Below the pieces are notes generated by a model. It searched no databases, was not told where the DNA came from, and saw nothing but the letters and a program-made list of their open reading frames with translations. Shown here in pieces: positions 8,277 to 16,376 of a stretch of 64,000 bases of DNA. The stretch is from Scytonema hofmannii PCC 7110. Its GTDB lineage: Bacteria; Cyanobacteriota; Cyanobacteriia; Cyanobacteriales; Nostocaceae. Position 1 is the first letter of the stretch; the number at the start of each line of letters is the position of its first letter. The translations under genes and the position numbers were made by a program. Location of the stretch: assembly GCF_000346485.2 (NCBI RefSeq), contig NZ_KQ976354.1:11414197-11478196 (forward strand). The letters run 5' to 3'.

Positions 8277-9377
8277 ATGGCGCATCCTTATTTAGATATA
8301 GCTTTTGAAACTCTCAAGCCAATCATAACTAATTGTGGAGAATCACGAATCATTTTCATTGTTGGACCAACAGGAGTAGGTAAAACAAAATTACGTTTAC
8401 TAATTGAAAAATGGATAATTGAGTCATCATTATCTTTATTAGATGTTGACAGAGGTTGTATTCCAGTTGCGAGTATTGAAGCACGTCTGTTAGGAGGAGG
8501 TTTATTTAATTTCAAAGACCACCTCAAACGTTGTTTATATGCGCTAGCAGAACCACCTGCGTTAGTTAAAAATAAAATAAATTACGGAACTTCAAATGTT
8601 TATCATAATCTGGATGGAGAATTAATTGTTAAACCAACAATTTTGGAAACTGAGTTAGGGTGGGCATTAGAGCAAGCTTTACATCATCGAAGACCTAAAA
8701 TTTTCTTTATTGATGAAGCTCATCATTTATTAGCTGTAGCTAGTGGAAGAAAATTAACAGATGTACCTGAAGCAATTAAATCGTTAGCAAATATTACTCA
8801 AATTTTACATGGACTAATTGGAACTTATGATTTATTAACTCTTCATGATATTGGAGACCAATTAAGTCGGCGTAGTATTTATATCCATTTACCTCGCTAC
8901 AATGCAGAGTTTATAGAAGATAGAGAAATTTGGCAAAGTATAATTTGGAATTTTCAGCATCAAATATCGACAAGAGAACCACCAGATTTTTTATCACATT
9001 GGGAGTATTTATATTCACGCAGTTTGGGATGTGTTGGGATTTTCAAAAATTGGTCGAGAAATGCCTTTGGAGAAGCGTTAAATGAAAATGCTTCTACCGT
9101 TACACTGAAGCATTTAGAAAAACGTGCTTTATCAGTTGGTCAATGTCGAAATATTCTCAAACATATTAAGGAAGGAGAAGCAAGATATGCAGAAATAGAA
9201 GGTAAGACGGAGGAATTATACCAAGATTTAGGTTTACGTCGTCCACCTATCTCTAAGCAAAAATATAGTAATCAATCTGAATTAAAATCCCAAAGTTTCT
9301 CATCTCAAAAGCGTAAAAAAACAGTTGGTATTCGTAAACCTACACGAGACTCAATAGGAACGGAAAATGCAATTTGA
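8277..9377 (+). CDS. tniB: TniB/TnsC-family transposition AAA+ ATPase
   Basis: 366 residues. Walker A GPTGVGKT at residues 30-37 and Walker B KIFFIDEAHH at 141-150. The later pattern (SLANITQILHGLIGTYDLLTL, SRRSIYIHLPRY) is that of TniB/TnsC, the AAA+ regulator that links target selection to the transposase. The basic C-terminal tail (SSQKRKKTVGIRKPTRDS) may contact DNA or partner proteins. Its stop overlaps the TniQ start by 11 bp, so the two are translationally coupled. No TnsB/TniA gene precedes it as would be usual. A+T-rich codon use fits recent transfer. Confidence 0.87.
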   Translation: MAHPYLDIAFETLKPIITNCGESRIIFIVGPTGVGKTKLRLLIEKWIIESSLSLLDVDRGCIPVASIEARLLGGGLFNFKDHLKRCLYALAEPPALVKNKINYGTSNVYHNLDGELIVKPTILETELGWALEQALHHRRPKIFFIDEAHHLLAVASGRKLTDVPEAIKSLANITQILHGLIGTYDLLTLHDIGDQLSRRSIYIHLPRYNAEFIEDREIWQSIIWNFQHQISTREPPDFLSHWEYLYSRSLGCVGIFKNWSRNAFGEALNENASTVTLKHLEKRALSVGQCRNILKHIKEGEARYAEIEGKTEELYQDLGLRRPPISKQKYSNQSELKSQSFSSQKRKKTVGIRKPTRDSIGTENAI

Positions 9378-10296
9378 AAAACTAACATTATATTCAGGTT
9401 ATGATTTTCAAACTCCGGTTGTTGAAAAACGTAGCACTTTATACTCTTTAGAACCAATTGGCATTGGTACATCTAAATGTGAAAGTCTAATTAGCTATCT
9501 CATTCGTTTAGCCGAAACTCATTGTGTAACTCCAGACAAATTAATTAAGCATAATATTCATCCACTTTTTTGGGGTCATGAGGATTTTTGTACTTATTAT
9601 AAAGGTATTGTTGGTAGAACTTTTATCCATTATTCTCATATGAAATTGCTAAATTTTAGTGGTTGGTATACATCGAAATTAGTTGAGTGCTTACAATCTT
9701 TGACCTTACGTGAAGATTTAGTTTTTTTGACAATGATGCATTGGCATGAGCTAATTCATCATCTTTACTTATCTCGTTACTATAAAGCTTGGTGTCCTTT
9801 ATGTTATGACTATTGGCGGCAAAATAAACTACCTATATATGAACCATTACTATGGTCTTTTGAGCCAGTTATAATGTGTGAGCATCATCATTCTCCCTTG
9901 GTTACTCAATGCCCTCACTGTAATCAAAAACTACCGATCTTAACTGCCACTACACGGCATGGATATTGCAATCATTGTGGAAAATGGTTAGTCAACCAAG
10001 AAAAATTATCATTACAGAGTTTATCAACTTCTGAAATCGCCTTACAATTAGACTTAATCAAAGTTTTTGGCTCGTTAATTGCTTTTACTCCTGAAGCTTT
10101 TAATAATACTAGAAAAACATTTTATAGACAAATAATAACTTATTTTCAACTTAAAGAATTTGAAAGTATTGAATTATCTAACCCTCAAATTTCTCCAAAA
10201 AGGATACATCAATCCATGACTTATGAAGGATTTACTGTTCAAGATTTTTGGAAAACATTCTCTCCAATAGCTTCTAATCGGACTAGAATATATTAG
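9367..10296 (+). CDS. tniQ: TniQ-family target-selection protein
   Basis: 309 residues. The N-terminal TniQ signature is seen in EPIGIGTSKCESLISYLIRLAETHCVTPDKLI (written here as a motif around residues 29-60). Zinc-binding pairs follow: CPLC at 143-146, CEHHH at 171, CPHC at 182-185 and CNHCG at 201-205. TniQ/TnsD-type proteins choose the target and recruit TnsC. Overlaps tniB by 11 bp. About 60 bp downstream begins the right cluster of end repeats, so this is the last gene of the element. Confidence 0.87.
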   Translation: MQFEKLTLYSGYDFQTPVVEKRSTLYSLEPIGIGTSKCESLISYLIRLAETHCVTPDKLIKHNIHPLFWGHEDFCTYYKGIVGRTFIHYSHMKLLNFSGWYTSKLVECLQSLTLREDLVFLTMMHWHELIHHLYLSRYYKAWCPLCYDYWRQNKLPIYEPLLWSFEPVIMCEHHHSPLVTQCPHCNQKLPILTATTRHGYCNHCGKWLVNQEKLSLQSLSTSEIALQLDLIKVFGSLIAFTPEAFNNTRKTFYRQIITYFQLKEFESIELSNPQISPKRIHQSMTYEGFTVQDFWKTFSPIASNRTRIY

Positions 10297-10353
10297 AACT
10301 GGGTCAAAATATTTAAATGAGCCTGTTCTTGAATTTACAAAATTTTAGCTGTT

Positions 10354-10535
10354 GGAAGCATAATTTGTCCGGAACGCGATTGGAAGCATATAGTGTCCTT
10401 TACTGCCAAGTTATGCTCCTAGTTACAGTAACGAGAATTAACTATAGGGGAAGTATCATAAATGTCATCGGAATGATAACTTGTCCGCAAAAGACACCAT
10501 ATGCTTCCAATAGTAAACGGACAAGTTATGCTTCC
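10354..10535. repeat. Right cluster of 18-bp Tn7-like end repeats (6 copies)
   Basis: Plus-strand copies at 10354-10371, 10382-10399 and 10470-10487; minus-strand copies at 10405-10419, 10492-10508 and 10518-10535. The best pair is exact over 17 of 18 positions (GGAAGCATAATTTGTCCG against GGAAGCATAACTTGTCCG). The mixed orientation and dense spacing resemble the TnsB-bound right end of Tn7-like elements. This is also the whole content of the roughly 300-bp gene-free stretch after tniQ. Confidence 0.78.
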
Positions 10536-10596
10536 TGAAAAATGAATTTTTTAATCAAAAAAATAATTCAATAAATTTACAAGAATCTTCTTCATC

Positions 10597-11049
10597 TTAA
10601 GATTTTGGAACAGTCTCTAAAGCAATCAGTGAAAATGATTTCCAAAAATCTTTAACGGTACGTCCGGTATAGGTTAAGGATTTATGTATCCTCTTTTGGG
10701 GTATTTGAGAATTTGATAATTCAATATCTTCTAATTCTTTAACTTGAAAGTAGGTAATAACTTGACGATAAAATTTCTTTTGTGAATTTTCAGATGCTGA
10801 CGGGGTGAAAGCGATTAATGAGCCAAAAATGTTGATGAAATCTGACTGTAATTTAAGTTCGTTTTGAGATAAGGTATGTAGTGGTTGTGATTGCTCTAAA
10901 TTCCCTAACCATTCTCCACAATGATGACAATATCCAGGACGTGAATTAGCAGCTATTATTGATAATGTGTGATGACAACTGGGGCAGAGCGTAACGAGAG
11001 GATAATGATGATGTTCGCATATTGCCACTGGTTCAAGAAACCATATTAA
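10597..11049 (-). pseudogene. Second TniQ, N-terminal half missing
   Basis: Encodes the C-terminal half of a TniQ paralogue: ALIWFLEPVAICEHHHYPLVT, then CPSCHH and CHHCGEWLG zinc pairs, FGSLIAFTP and a KDFWKSF ending. It is collinear with residues 160-309 of the TniQ at 9367-10296, clearly related but not identical. The frame extends a few codons upstream of the GTG at 11028 and loses similarity near 11049, where a purine-rich AGAAGGA repeat begins. It faces the intact tniQ tail to tail. Confidence 0.82.
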
Positions 11050-11086
11050 CGCTCGTAAGGAGAAAGAAGGAAGAAGGAAGTTGTAT

Positions 11087-11154
11087 CCCCATCAATAAAT
11101 TGAGGGGATTTTCAGAGTGAAAAACCTTTATGAATCCATCAATAAATTGAGGGG
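11087..11154. repeat. Two direct copies of a palindromic CCATCAATAAATTGAGGGG unit
   Basis: Copies at 11089-11107 (preceded by CC, making CCCC...GGGG) and 11136-11154, 47 bp apart with unrelated sequence between. Each can fold as TCAAT-AA-ATTGA with flanking C and G runs. Only two units, so not called as a CRISPR array. Confidence 0.7.
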
Positions 11155-11168
11155 TTACGTGAAAGTCA

Positions 11169-11250
11169 GACAAAGTGGACAAGCCTTCCTGGGATTGTAA
11201 GCCAGAATACAGATCGCCCTTGTTGTTTATAAGGCTTGTCCACTTTGTCA
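11169..11250. repeat. 19-bp perfect inverted repeat sharing the GGACAAG core
   Basis: GACAAAGTGGACAAGCCTT at 11169-11187 and its exact complement at 11232-11250, 44 bp apart. A weaker third copy, TTTGACCCATTTGTCAG, follows near 11270. The CTTGTCC core is the same as in the end repeats at 7.6 and 10.4 kb. This may be an end of the second Tn7-like element that left the truncated tniQ. Confidence 0.65.
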
Positions 11251-11449
11251 GGGATTAATGCAGGGGCTTTTGACCCATTTGTCAGAAGAAAGAGAGTTAG
11301 ACTTTGAGATATAAACGAAAATCCCAACCTTCTTCCCTCTTTCCTCTTCCTTCTTCCTTATTTTGGTAAAACAAGAAGAACTAAATACGTTTTTTTATTG
11401 AGTTTTTTAGCAAAAGCTAATCTGAAGACTAAGCTTTTTACTTTCCTTT

Positions 11450-11488
11450 GTTTATAACTCAAGCTCAAAGGCAGAGTTTTCTACAAAA
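11450..11488 (-). promoter_or_regulatory. Orphan copy of the exoprotein promoter motif (copy E)
   Basis: On the minus strand: TTTTGTAGAAAAC, 13 nt, then TTGAGTTATAAAC. It matches the copies upstream of RTX genes but points towards a stretch with no coding sequence before the truncated tniQ. The gene it once served may have been lost to the neighbouring insertions. The rest of the 11.05-11.88 kb gap holds purine-rich AAGGAAGA repeats, this motif, a palindromic element and copy A. Confidence 0.7.
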
Positions 11489-11519
11489 TTTCAAAAATTA
11501 ATTTCTCTAATACAATGCA

Positions 11520-11666
11520 ACTATAAGAATCTTAAATGATTTATGAAAAACTTTAAGTACCCTAGGTAGCAAGCTTTAGTTGGTGGGCATTGCTCACCGC
11601 AAGCATTAGTTGGTGGGCTTTAGCCCTACCTACGTGTAGTTCAAAAATCAAATAGGATTGCTATAT
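11520..11666. mobile_element. MITE-like palindromic element, degenerate copy
   Basis: Outer ends resemble ATAGCAATCCTATTTGA in inverted orientation (right end AATCAAATAGGATTGCTATA). The core holds TTGGTGGGC and GGGCTTTAGCCCTACC hairpin arms. The copy at 54470-54597 shares the same ends and core with a perfect stem, and a solo end occurs near 24140. No ORF, hence non-autonomous. It sits between motif copies E and A. Confidence 0.75.
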
Positions 11667-11684
11667 ATAAATTAATATTTGATA

Positions 11685-11724
11685 TTTTGCAGAAAACGCT
11701 ACTTTTTTTAGTTGAGTTATAGAC
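11685..11724 (+). promoter_or_regulatory. Exoprotein promoter-like motif, copy A
   Basis: TTTTGCAGAAAAC, 14 nt, TTGAGTTATAGAC; 161 nt ahead of the RTX gene at 11886. See the finding on the shared motif. Confidence 0.72.
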
Positions 11725-11885
11725 AAAAGGAAAGGAAGGAAGCTTAACTCAAATATTTTGTTTGATAAGACAGGAGAGAGAGAATTATAAGCGACGACTT
11801 CCACTAGAACATTGAATTTGTGACAGGATTTATTAAACTGAAACCGACTCTAAACACTGAATTAGAAAAATAAGGAGAAATAAAA

Positions 11886-12716
11886 ATGGCAACTAAATAC
11901 GGCACCACAAACGCTGACACAATAAATGGGACTTCGGGAAATGACACTATCTACGGCTGGGCTCAAGGTGGTAATGCCAATAGTTCATCTGGTAAAGACA
12001 ATCTGTTTGGCAAAAATGGCAATGACAGACTTTATGGTGGAACGAATAATGACAAACTTTACGGTGATGCAGGTTCTGATGAACTGTATGGCGGTAAGGG
12101 CAACGATTTTCTAAATGGGGGAAACGATCATGACGAACTCTACGGTGGAAATAACGAATATGGTGCAGAAGATGGCAATGACGAACTCTACGGTGGATCT
12201 GGTAACGATTACCTAGACGGTGAAGCTGGCGACGATTACCTAAATGGTGGTGAGGGCGATGACACACTTCACGGCGAGGCTGGTAACGATACCCTGTATG
12301 GATGGACTGGCAATGACACGATAGAAGGATGGGGTGGCGATGACTATTTATTGGGTCATGACGGCGACGATCATATGTTAGGTGGCGCTGGTAATGACAT
12401 CTTAACTGGAGAGAATAATAATGATTTCCTCAGTGGAGATTCTGGCAATGACACTCTCACTGGTGGTTCTGGTGCAGATATTTTTCACTTCCAATTCTCT
12501 TCTGATGGAATTGATAGCATTACAGACTTCACATGGCAGGATGGAGATAAGATTCAGGTGAATGCCATTGGATTTGGCATTGGACACACCGATTACTATC
12601 ATTTCACTTTCCAAGAAGTTGCTGCAGGAGGTGCTCTATTCTTTGATGGTATTCAGTTAGCGTTGCTACAACCAAATTCAGGCTTCGTACCTGAGTTAGA
12701 CATCAAAATTGTTTAG
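11886..12716 (+). CDS. RTX-type calcium-binding protein, 276 aa
   Basis: Almost the whole protein from residue 10 to 200 is GGxGNDxLxG nonapeptide repeats (GKNGNDRLYGG, GDAGSDELYGG, GEAGNDTLYGW), which fold into Ca2+-loaded beta-rolls outside the cell. The C-terminal 75 residues (GADIFHFQFSSDGIDSITDF) are the usual RTX capping region. No N-terminal signal peptide, as expected for type I secretion through a C-terminal signal. No transporter is encoded nearby. AAGGAGA ribosome site before the ATG. Promoter motif copy A lies upstream. No enzymatic domain seen. Confidence 0.9.
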   Translation: MATKYGTTNADTINGTSGNDTIYGWAQGGNANSSSGKDNLFGKNGNDRLYGGTNNDKLYGDAGSDELYGGKGNDFLNGGNDHDELYGGNNEYGAEDGNDELYGGSGNDYLDGEAGDDYLNGGEGDDTLHGEAGNDTLYGWTGNDTIEGWGGDDYLLGHDGDDHMLGGAGNDILTGENNNDFLSGDSGNDTLTGGSGADIFHFQFSSDGIDSITDFTWQDGDKIQVNAIGFGIGHTDYYHFTFQEVAAGGALFFDGIQLALLQPNSGFVPELDIKIV

Positions 12717-12728
12717 AGACGCAATTGT

Positions 12729-15467
12729 CTAATGCCAATTGCCAACTAGAATATAAGGTGACCAGTCGTAAGGAGCTTTGTATCTCTCAAACAAAGCTAA
12801 CTGCGCCTGATGAAGTGCTTCAGCTTTCGTGACTTTAGGATTGGTTAACTCTTTGTAAAACTGCCCCATCAATTCAGCAGTCGAACTATCTTTGACTTGC
12901 CACAAGGTTGCTAGAGTACTGCGTGCTCCTGCTCGCACGGCGATTCCGGCTAGTCCTAAAGTCGCTCGGTTATCTCCCCGTGCGGTCTCGCACGCACTGA
13001 GAACGAGTAATTCTATCTTTCTCAATGGGTTAGTGTTGTTACTTTTTAACAAGTTGTTCAAATCGTTAGTTTTCAACAGCTTGTCGTAAGTTAGAATAAA
13101 TGTCTCTTCGGGGTCGGAACTGAACTTACCATGAGTGGCGATGTGAACGGCAGAGAAAACTCCTGAACTCATTTGCTGTTGCAGATTGGCTGTAGTAAAT
13201 TTAGGATTTAATAGTGACTTTGCAGGCACGACACTCCCGATTTGTTGCAGTTCTTCTACCACATTGGGTAGTGCTGGAAATGGCGATCGCGCTTCACTGA
13301 CTCCAGCTGTCAAGACTTCTAACTGTTCTCTCTGTAATGGTCGGAGGTCAAAAGGTTGTAAACTGGGAAGCACAGCAAGTGCGTAGGGCTTCTGCATCAA
13401 ATACTCTTGCCGTTGGGTATCATAAATTACTGACATGGGAAGATTTCTTAAAACCCCGTCGAGTACAAACACTAAAGTTTTGACCTCTTGATTCATTTCT
13501 AAGTCTTGCGCTAATGGTTTGAGCAACCATTCATATAGTTTTGCAGCTTTTTCTCTAACTTCTTCTGGGCGGTTACGCTTTAATATGCTTGTTCGCAGTT
13601 CTAGTGCAGTTTTTTCGACTTCAGTCCGATCTACGAAGGCTGCATAATGCTTGAAAGATTGCTTTGGGAGTTTGGTAACAACTTCTAATCGGTCTTTTAA
13701 AATGATGGGATAAATAAATGCAGCTTGTGGATCTAACTTATCAAATTTTACTTTTAGGTCTTGTTTATCAACGTCCAACACAATCTGTACTGTCTGACTC
13801 AAGTTACAGTTCAGGAAATTTTCTAGTTCCGCTAGCTGCAATGAGTCAATTACATTAATGGCGTCGTGAAGATTTTCTTGACTCGGTTGAGATTTGTCTT
13901 CCTCCTGTAATAGCAAATTTACTAGCTGACGATGGATTGGTTCTACATTGTCTCGAAAAGAGAACTGTACATCTGCATTGATGCTAAGCAAATCACTGCG
14001 GATGGATTTGAGGGAGTTGAGAGCTTCTTTGTAGGCTGCGATCGCTCTTTTCTTATCCCCAAGTTTTTCCCACAAACGCCCCATTTGCCATTCCCAACGA
14101 TAGCGAATATCAGGAGCTTGAATTTCCTCAGCTATCAGCAGAGCTTGCTGAGTTAGGTTTTGAGCAATTGATTCCCGTTTGGTCAGTTCATTTAGCCTTC
14201 CTAGTTGTCCCAAAGCATAGGATTCGGCTCTTTGCTGTTTTAAACTGCGAGCTTGCTCGATAGCAGTGGTTAAAATTTCGGCTATTTCTGAATATGAAGT
14301 TGTGCTCAGAATTGCCTGCGGGGGATTGTCTTTCAGTTCGCTCTGCCGTTCACGAGTTACGCATGAAAATTGCTTTATGTCAACACCCGGCAACAAACAA
14401 GTTAAACTTTGGGCAAAGTTAACTTTGGCATAGACAGTTGCTTGACTCGGAGGTAAGTGAGTCAGCAACTGTTGAATTTTTGGTTGCAGTTTCACCACTT
14501 CTGACCATTCTCCTGTCTCAACAAAGAAGCTCAGCAAATTCAACTCAGCTTGGAGTTGTACAGAAGGAGAGTTAGCTGCTTGTTGATAGTATGCGATCGC
14601 AGCTTGAGTGTATTTTTGAGCATCCTTACCGATAGCGATCGCTCTGTTACTCAAAGCACGTTCAGTGTTACCCAATTCCAGCAAAACAGAACCTTGTGTT
14701 TTAGAGAGTTGAAATTCTTGAGCCACTTGCAAGCTTTTGCGCAAAACCTCCTGTGATTGTTTGAGATTACCAATTCTTCTAAGTGCTTCACCGAGACTCT
14801 GCAAGCCAGTCGCCTTGATATTTGGGTCTGATTGCTGCTGTATAATTTTTTCTAAGTTTTGTAACTCTGTTTGTGCTTGACTATTTAACCCTATTGCCTG
14901 TAATGCAGTTGCTTGGTTAATTAAGCTACCGATTGCACCTGCGTAATTGTCAGCTTTTTTGTAGGTAGTTGCTGCTTGCTTCCAGGTTTCTACAGCTTCA
15001 GACCACTCTCCCTTTGACCATTGTAGGCGACCGAGAGTGTTTAAAGTTTTAGCAAAAATGTCAAAGTAGTGTTTTATATCATATTTATTCTGATTATGAG
15101 CCAAGAGTTGAAAATTTGGGGAGTGAAGTGAAGCGATCGCCTTACGAATCGCTTCTTCTGCGTCTTGCCACTGTCCTAAATGCTGATAAGCTAAGGAAAG
15201 ATAGCGCAGCACCAATGCTAAGTTTAGATTATCTTCTTGACTTCCAAAGGCTGAAGCAGCTTGTTTCCAAACTTCTACTGCTTCTGGAAACCGTTCAGCC
15301 TCATAAAACTCTATACCCTGTTTGAGTAACAAATAAGCATTTGAAGTCTGTTGACTGACAACCGAAGTACCTACAACTTGTTGAGATGAGAGAACTGGTA
15401 GACCTAAAGTTGTTATGAGTGCTAGCAATGCTAGAAGAATGAGTTTGAGTAATCGATGGTATGGCAT
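12729..15467 (-). CDS. TPR-CHAT protein, secreted or membrane-anchored
   Basis: 912 residues. An N-terminal hydrophobic segment (LLKLILLALLALITTLGLPVL) suggests a signal peptide or anchor. Tetratricopeptide repeats fill about residues 40-500. The C-terminal CHAT domain is a caspase-like cysteine protease fold with the catalytic pair seen as His779 in ATHGKF and Cys826 in LSACETARG, followed by GLAGIAVRAGARSTLATLW. Both catalytic residues are present. It is convergent with the RTX gene 12 bp away. CHAT proteins of this architecture often lie near TPS-domain exoproteins in cyanobacteria, as here. Its start codon lies inside a 123-bp sequence duplicated from the DUF29 gene at 18.5 kb. Confidence 0.9.
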   Translation of the reverse strand: MPYHRLLKLILLALLALITTLGLPVLSSQQVVGTSVVSQQTSNAYLLLKQGIEFYEAERFPEAVEVWKQAASAFGSQEDNLNLALVLRYLSLAYQHLGQWQDAEEAIRKAIASLHSPNFQLLAHNQNKYDIKHYFDIFAKTLNTLGRLQWSKGEWSEAVETWKQAATTYKKADNYAGAIGSLINQATALQAIGLNSQAQTELQNLEKIIQQQSDPNIKATGLQSLGEALRRIGNLKQSQEVLRKSLQVAQEFQLSKTQGSVLLELGNTERALSNRAIAIGKDAQKYTQAAIAYYQQAANSPSVQLQAELNLLSFFVETGEWSEVVKLQPKIQQLLTHLPPSQATVYAKVNFAQSLTCLLPGVDIKQFSCVTRERQSELKDNPPQAILSTTSYSEIAEILTTAIEQARSLKQQRAESYALGQLGRLNELTKRESIAQNLTQQALLIAEEIQAPDIRYRWEWQMGRLWEKLGDKKRAIAAYKEALNSLKSIRSDLLSINADVQFSFRDNVEPIHRQLVNLLLQEEDKSQPSQENLHDAINVIDSLQLAELENFLNCNLSQTVQIVLDVDKQDLKVKFDKLDPQAAFIYPIILKDRLEVVTKLPKQSFKHYAAFVDRTEVEKTALELRTSILKRNRPEEVREKAAKLYEWLLKPLAQDLEMNQEVKTLVFVLDGVLRNLPMSVIYDTQRQEYLMQKPYALAVLPSLQPFDLRPLQREQLEVLTAGVSEARSPFPALPNVVEELQQIGSVVPAKSLLNPKFTTANLQQQMSSGVFSAVHIATHGKFSSDPEETFILTYDKLLKTNDLNNLLKSNNTNPLRKIELLVLSACETARGDNRATLGLAGIAVRAGARSTLATLWQVKDSSTAELMGQFYKELTNPKVTKAEALHQAQLALFERYKAPYDWSPYILVGNWH

Positions 15468-15583
15468 GATGTTATTGCATAGCCGATCGCTGCTGTCAAG
15501 CTTTCATGATTCCAATTTATCTACTAATTCACTCGGTTCACCAGGATAGAAACAATTGTCCAAAATCTCGGTTAAGGTGTAAG
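15461..15583. repeat. 123-bp direct duplication, copy 1 (DUF29 3' end)
   Basis: Nearly identical, without gaps, to 18513-18635, which carries the last codons of the DUF29 gene plus its downstream flank. Here no DUF29 frame continues beyond it, so this is a fragment. It covers the CHAT start codon and immediate upstream DNA. The two copies bracket about 2.9 kb containing an anchored protein and the amine oxidase. Confidence 0.9.
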
Positions 15584-15638
15584 TTTTCACTCTAGTCACA
15601 TAACAGTCACAATACCAGAGGGGAGTGCGATCGGCAAT

Positions 15639-15668
15639 AAACCGTCCTATCACTGGTAGGACGGTTTT
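15639..15668. terminator. Hairpin with T-run
   Basis: AAACCGTCCTA (15639-15649), 7-nt loop, TAGGACGGTTT, then TTGC. It lies upstream of the 15728 gene with no plus-strand ORF before it, so it may end a short transcript or act on readthrough. Confidence 0.6.
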
Positions 15669-15727
15669 GCATTTTCTTCATAAAGATTAGGAGGAATCAC
15701 CATTGTAAATTTGAGGTGACTCCTAGC

Positions 15728-16264
15728 ATGACTGAGTTGTGTTCAATAACTCCGTTAGCTATGGAAACTCTACCTCTTATTTTGATTGCGATCGGTATCG
15801 TGCTTTTAGCCATGCTAATTCACGAAATTTATCAACAGAAACAGACGAAATCTCAAGCTGTGACTATCAGCAAATCTGTAATCCCTCCAAAAACTGTAAC
15901 AGTGCATAAACCTTCTTTGGCAGTACCACCAACTCAATTACCATCCCAACTTCCAATTGCACTACAGAAAGTAGCACCCGTACCACCAGTGACCGCTAAA
16001 ACTGTATCAAAAAAGGAAGTGCCAGAGCAGAAAATAGCACCCGTACTTCCAGTTACCAACGATCCAGGACTAACGCCTTGGCCAACAGCAATACCTCATA
16101 ACAAACGAACCAGAGAGTTATTTGGTCAACTGGTCAAATTAGTTCACGGTGACAGCAATACTGCTAATCGCTTGGTGAGTAACCAGAGAACGAAAAATCC
16201 TGGTAGATCAGAGGAATGGATTTTGGAAAAGGTGATGGACGACTTAACGCGCGATCGCCATTAA
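15728..16264 (+). CDS. Membrane-anchored hypothetical protein with Pro-rich linker
   Basis: About 178 residues. One strong transmembrane segment near the N-terminus (LPLILIAIGIVLLAMLIHEIY) is followed by a Lys/Pro/Val-rich linker (to about residue 110) and a compact C-terminal domain (RTRELFGQLVKLVHGDSNTANRLVSNQRTKNPG, given here by its position near residues 125-160). I do not recognise it, though the C-terminal motif looks like a conserved cyanobacterial domain. ATG at 15728 is preferred over the GTG 12 nt upstream because GAGGTGA is well spaced before it. Confidence 0.65.
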   Translation: MTELCSITPLAMETLPLILIAIGIVLLAMLIHEIYQQKQTKSQAVTISKSVIPPKTVTVHKPSLAVPPTQLPSQLPIALQKVAPVPPVTAKTVSKKEVPEQKIAPVLPVTNDPGLTPWPTAIPHNKRTRELFGQLVKLVHGDSNTANRLVSNQRTKNPGRSEEWILEKVMDDLTRDRH

Positions 16265-16337
16265 AAGTGAAAAGCTGCTCCTATGAGCAGCGCGTTCCCA
16301 AGCTTTAACTCTAGAAAAATCTCTCAAAATTCAAAAG

Positions 16338-16376
16338 TGCAGTTTGATTGAGCAGCTAACTCAAACTGCATTTTTG
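16338..16376 (+). terminator. Intrinsic terminator of the anchored-protein gene
   Basis: TGCAGTTTGA (16338-16347) pairs with TCAAACTGCA (16361-16370) and is followed by TTTTTG. A second hairpin, GCTGCTC-CTAT-GAGCAGC, sits just upstream at 16274-16291. Confidence 0.8.

Larger units (their letters stand above)
7622..10535 (+). mobile_element. Tn7-like element remnant: TniB + TniQ, no TnsB/TniA
   Basis: Nine copies of a degenerate 18-bp repeat (consensus GGAAGCATAACTTGTCCG) cluster at 7622-7744 (three) and 10354-10535 (six). They bracket a ribbon-helix-helix gene, a TniB/TnsC-type ATPase and a TniQ gene. Multiple transposase-binding repeats of unequal number at the two ends are known for Tn7 and Tn5053-type elements. 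No DDE integrase-type transposase gene is present between the repeats. Exact termini and target duplication could not be fixed, so the limits given are those of the outermost repeats. Confidence 0.72.

Noticed and set aside
10317..10538. A 73-codon frame through the right end-repeat cluster
   Set aside because: It is composed of the end repeats themselves; no ribosome site or protein-like pattern.
7622..11049. Complete type V-K CRISPR-associated transposon
   Set aside because: No Cas12k-like gene, no TnsB and no typical repeat; only TniB and TniQ are shared.
11087..11154. CRISPR array
   Set aside because: Only two short units of 19-21 bp, partly palindromic, no leader and no cas gene.
12000..12500. 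Minus-strand His/Arg-rich reading frames opposite the RTX repeats
   Set aside because: They are mirror frames of the repetitive RTX coding sequence, with abnormal composition and no ribosome site.
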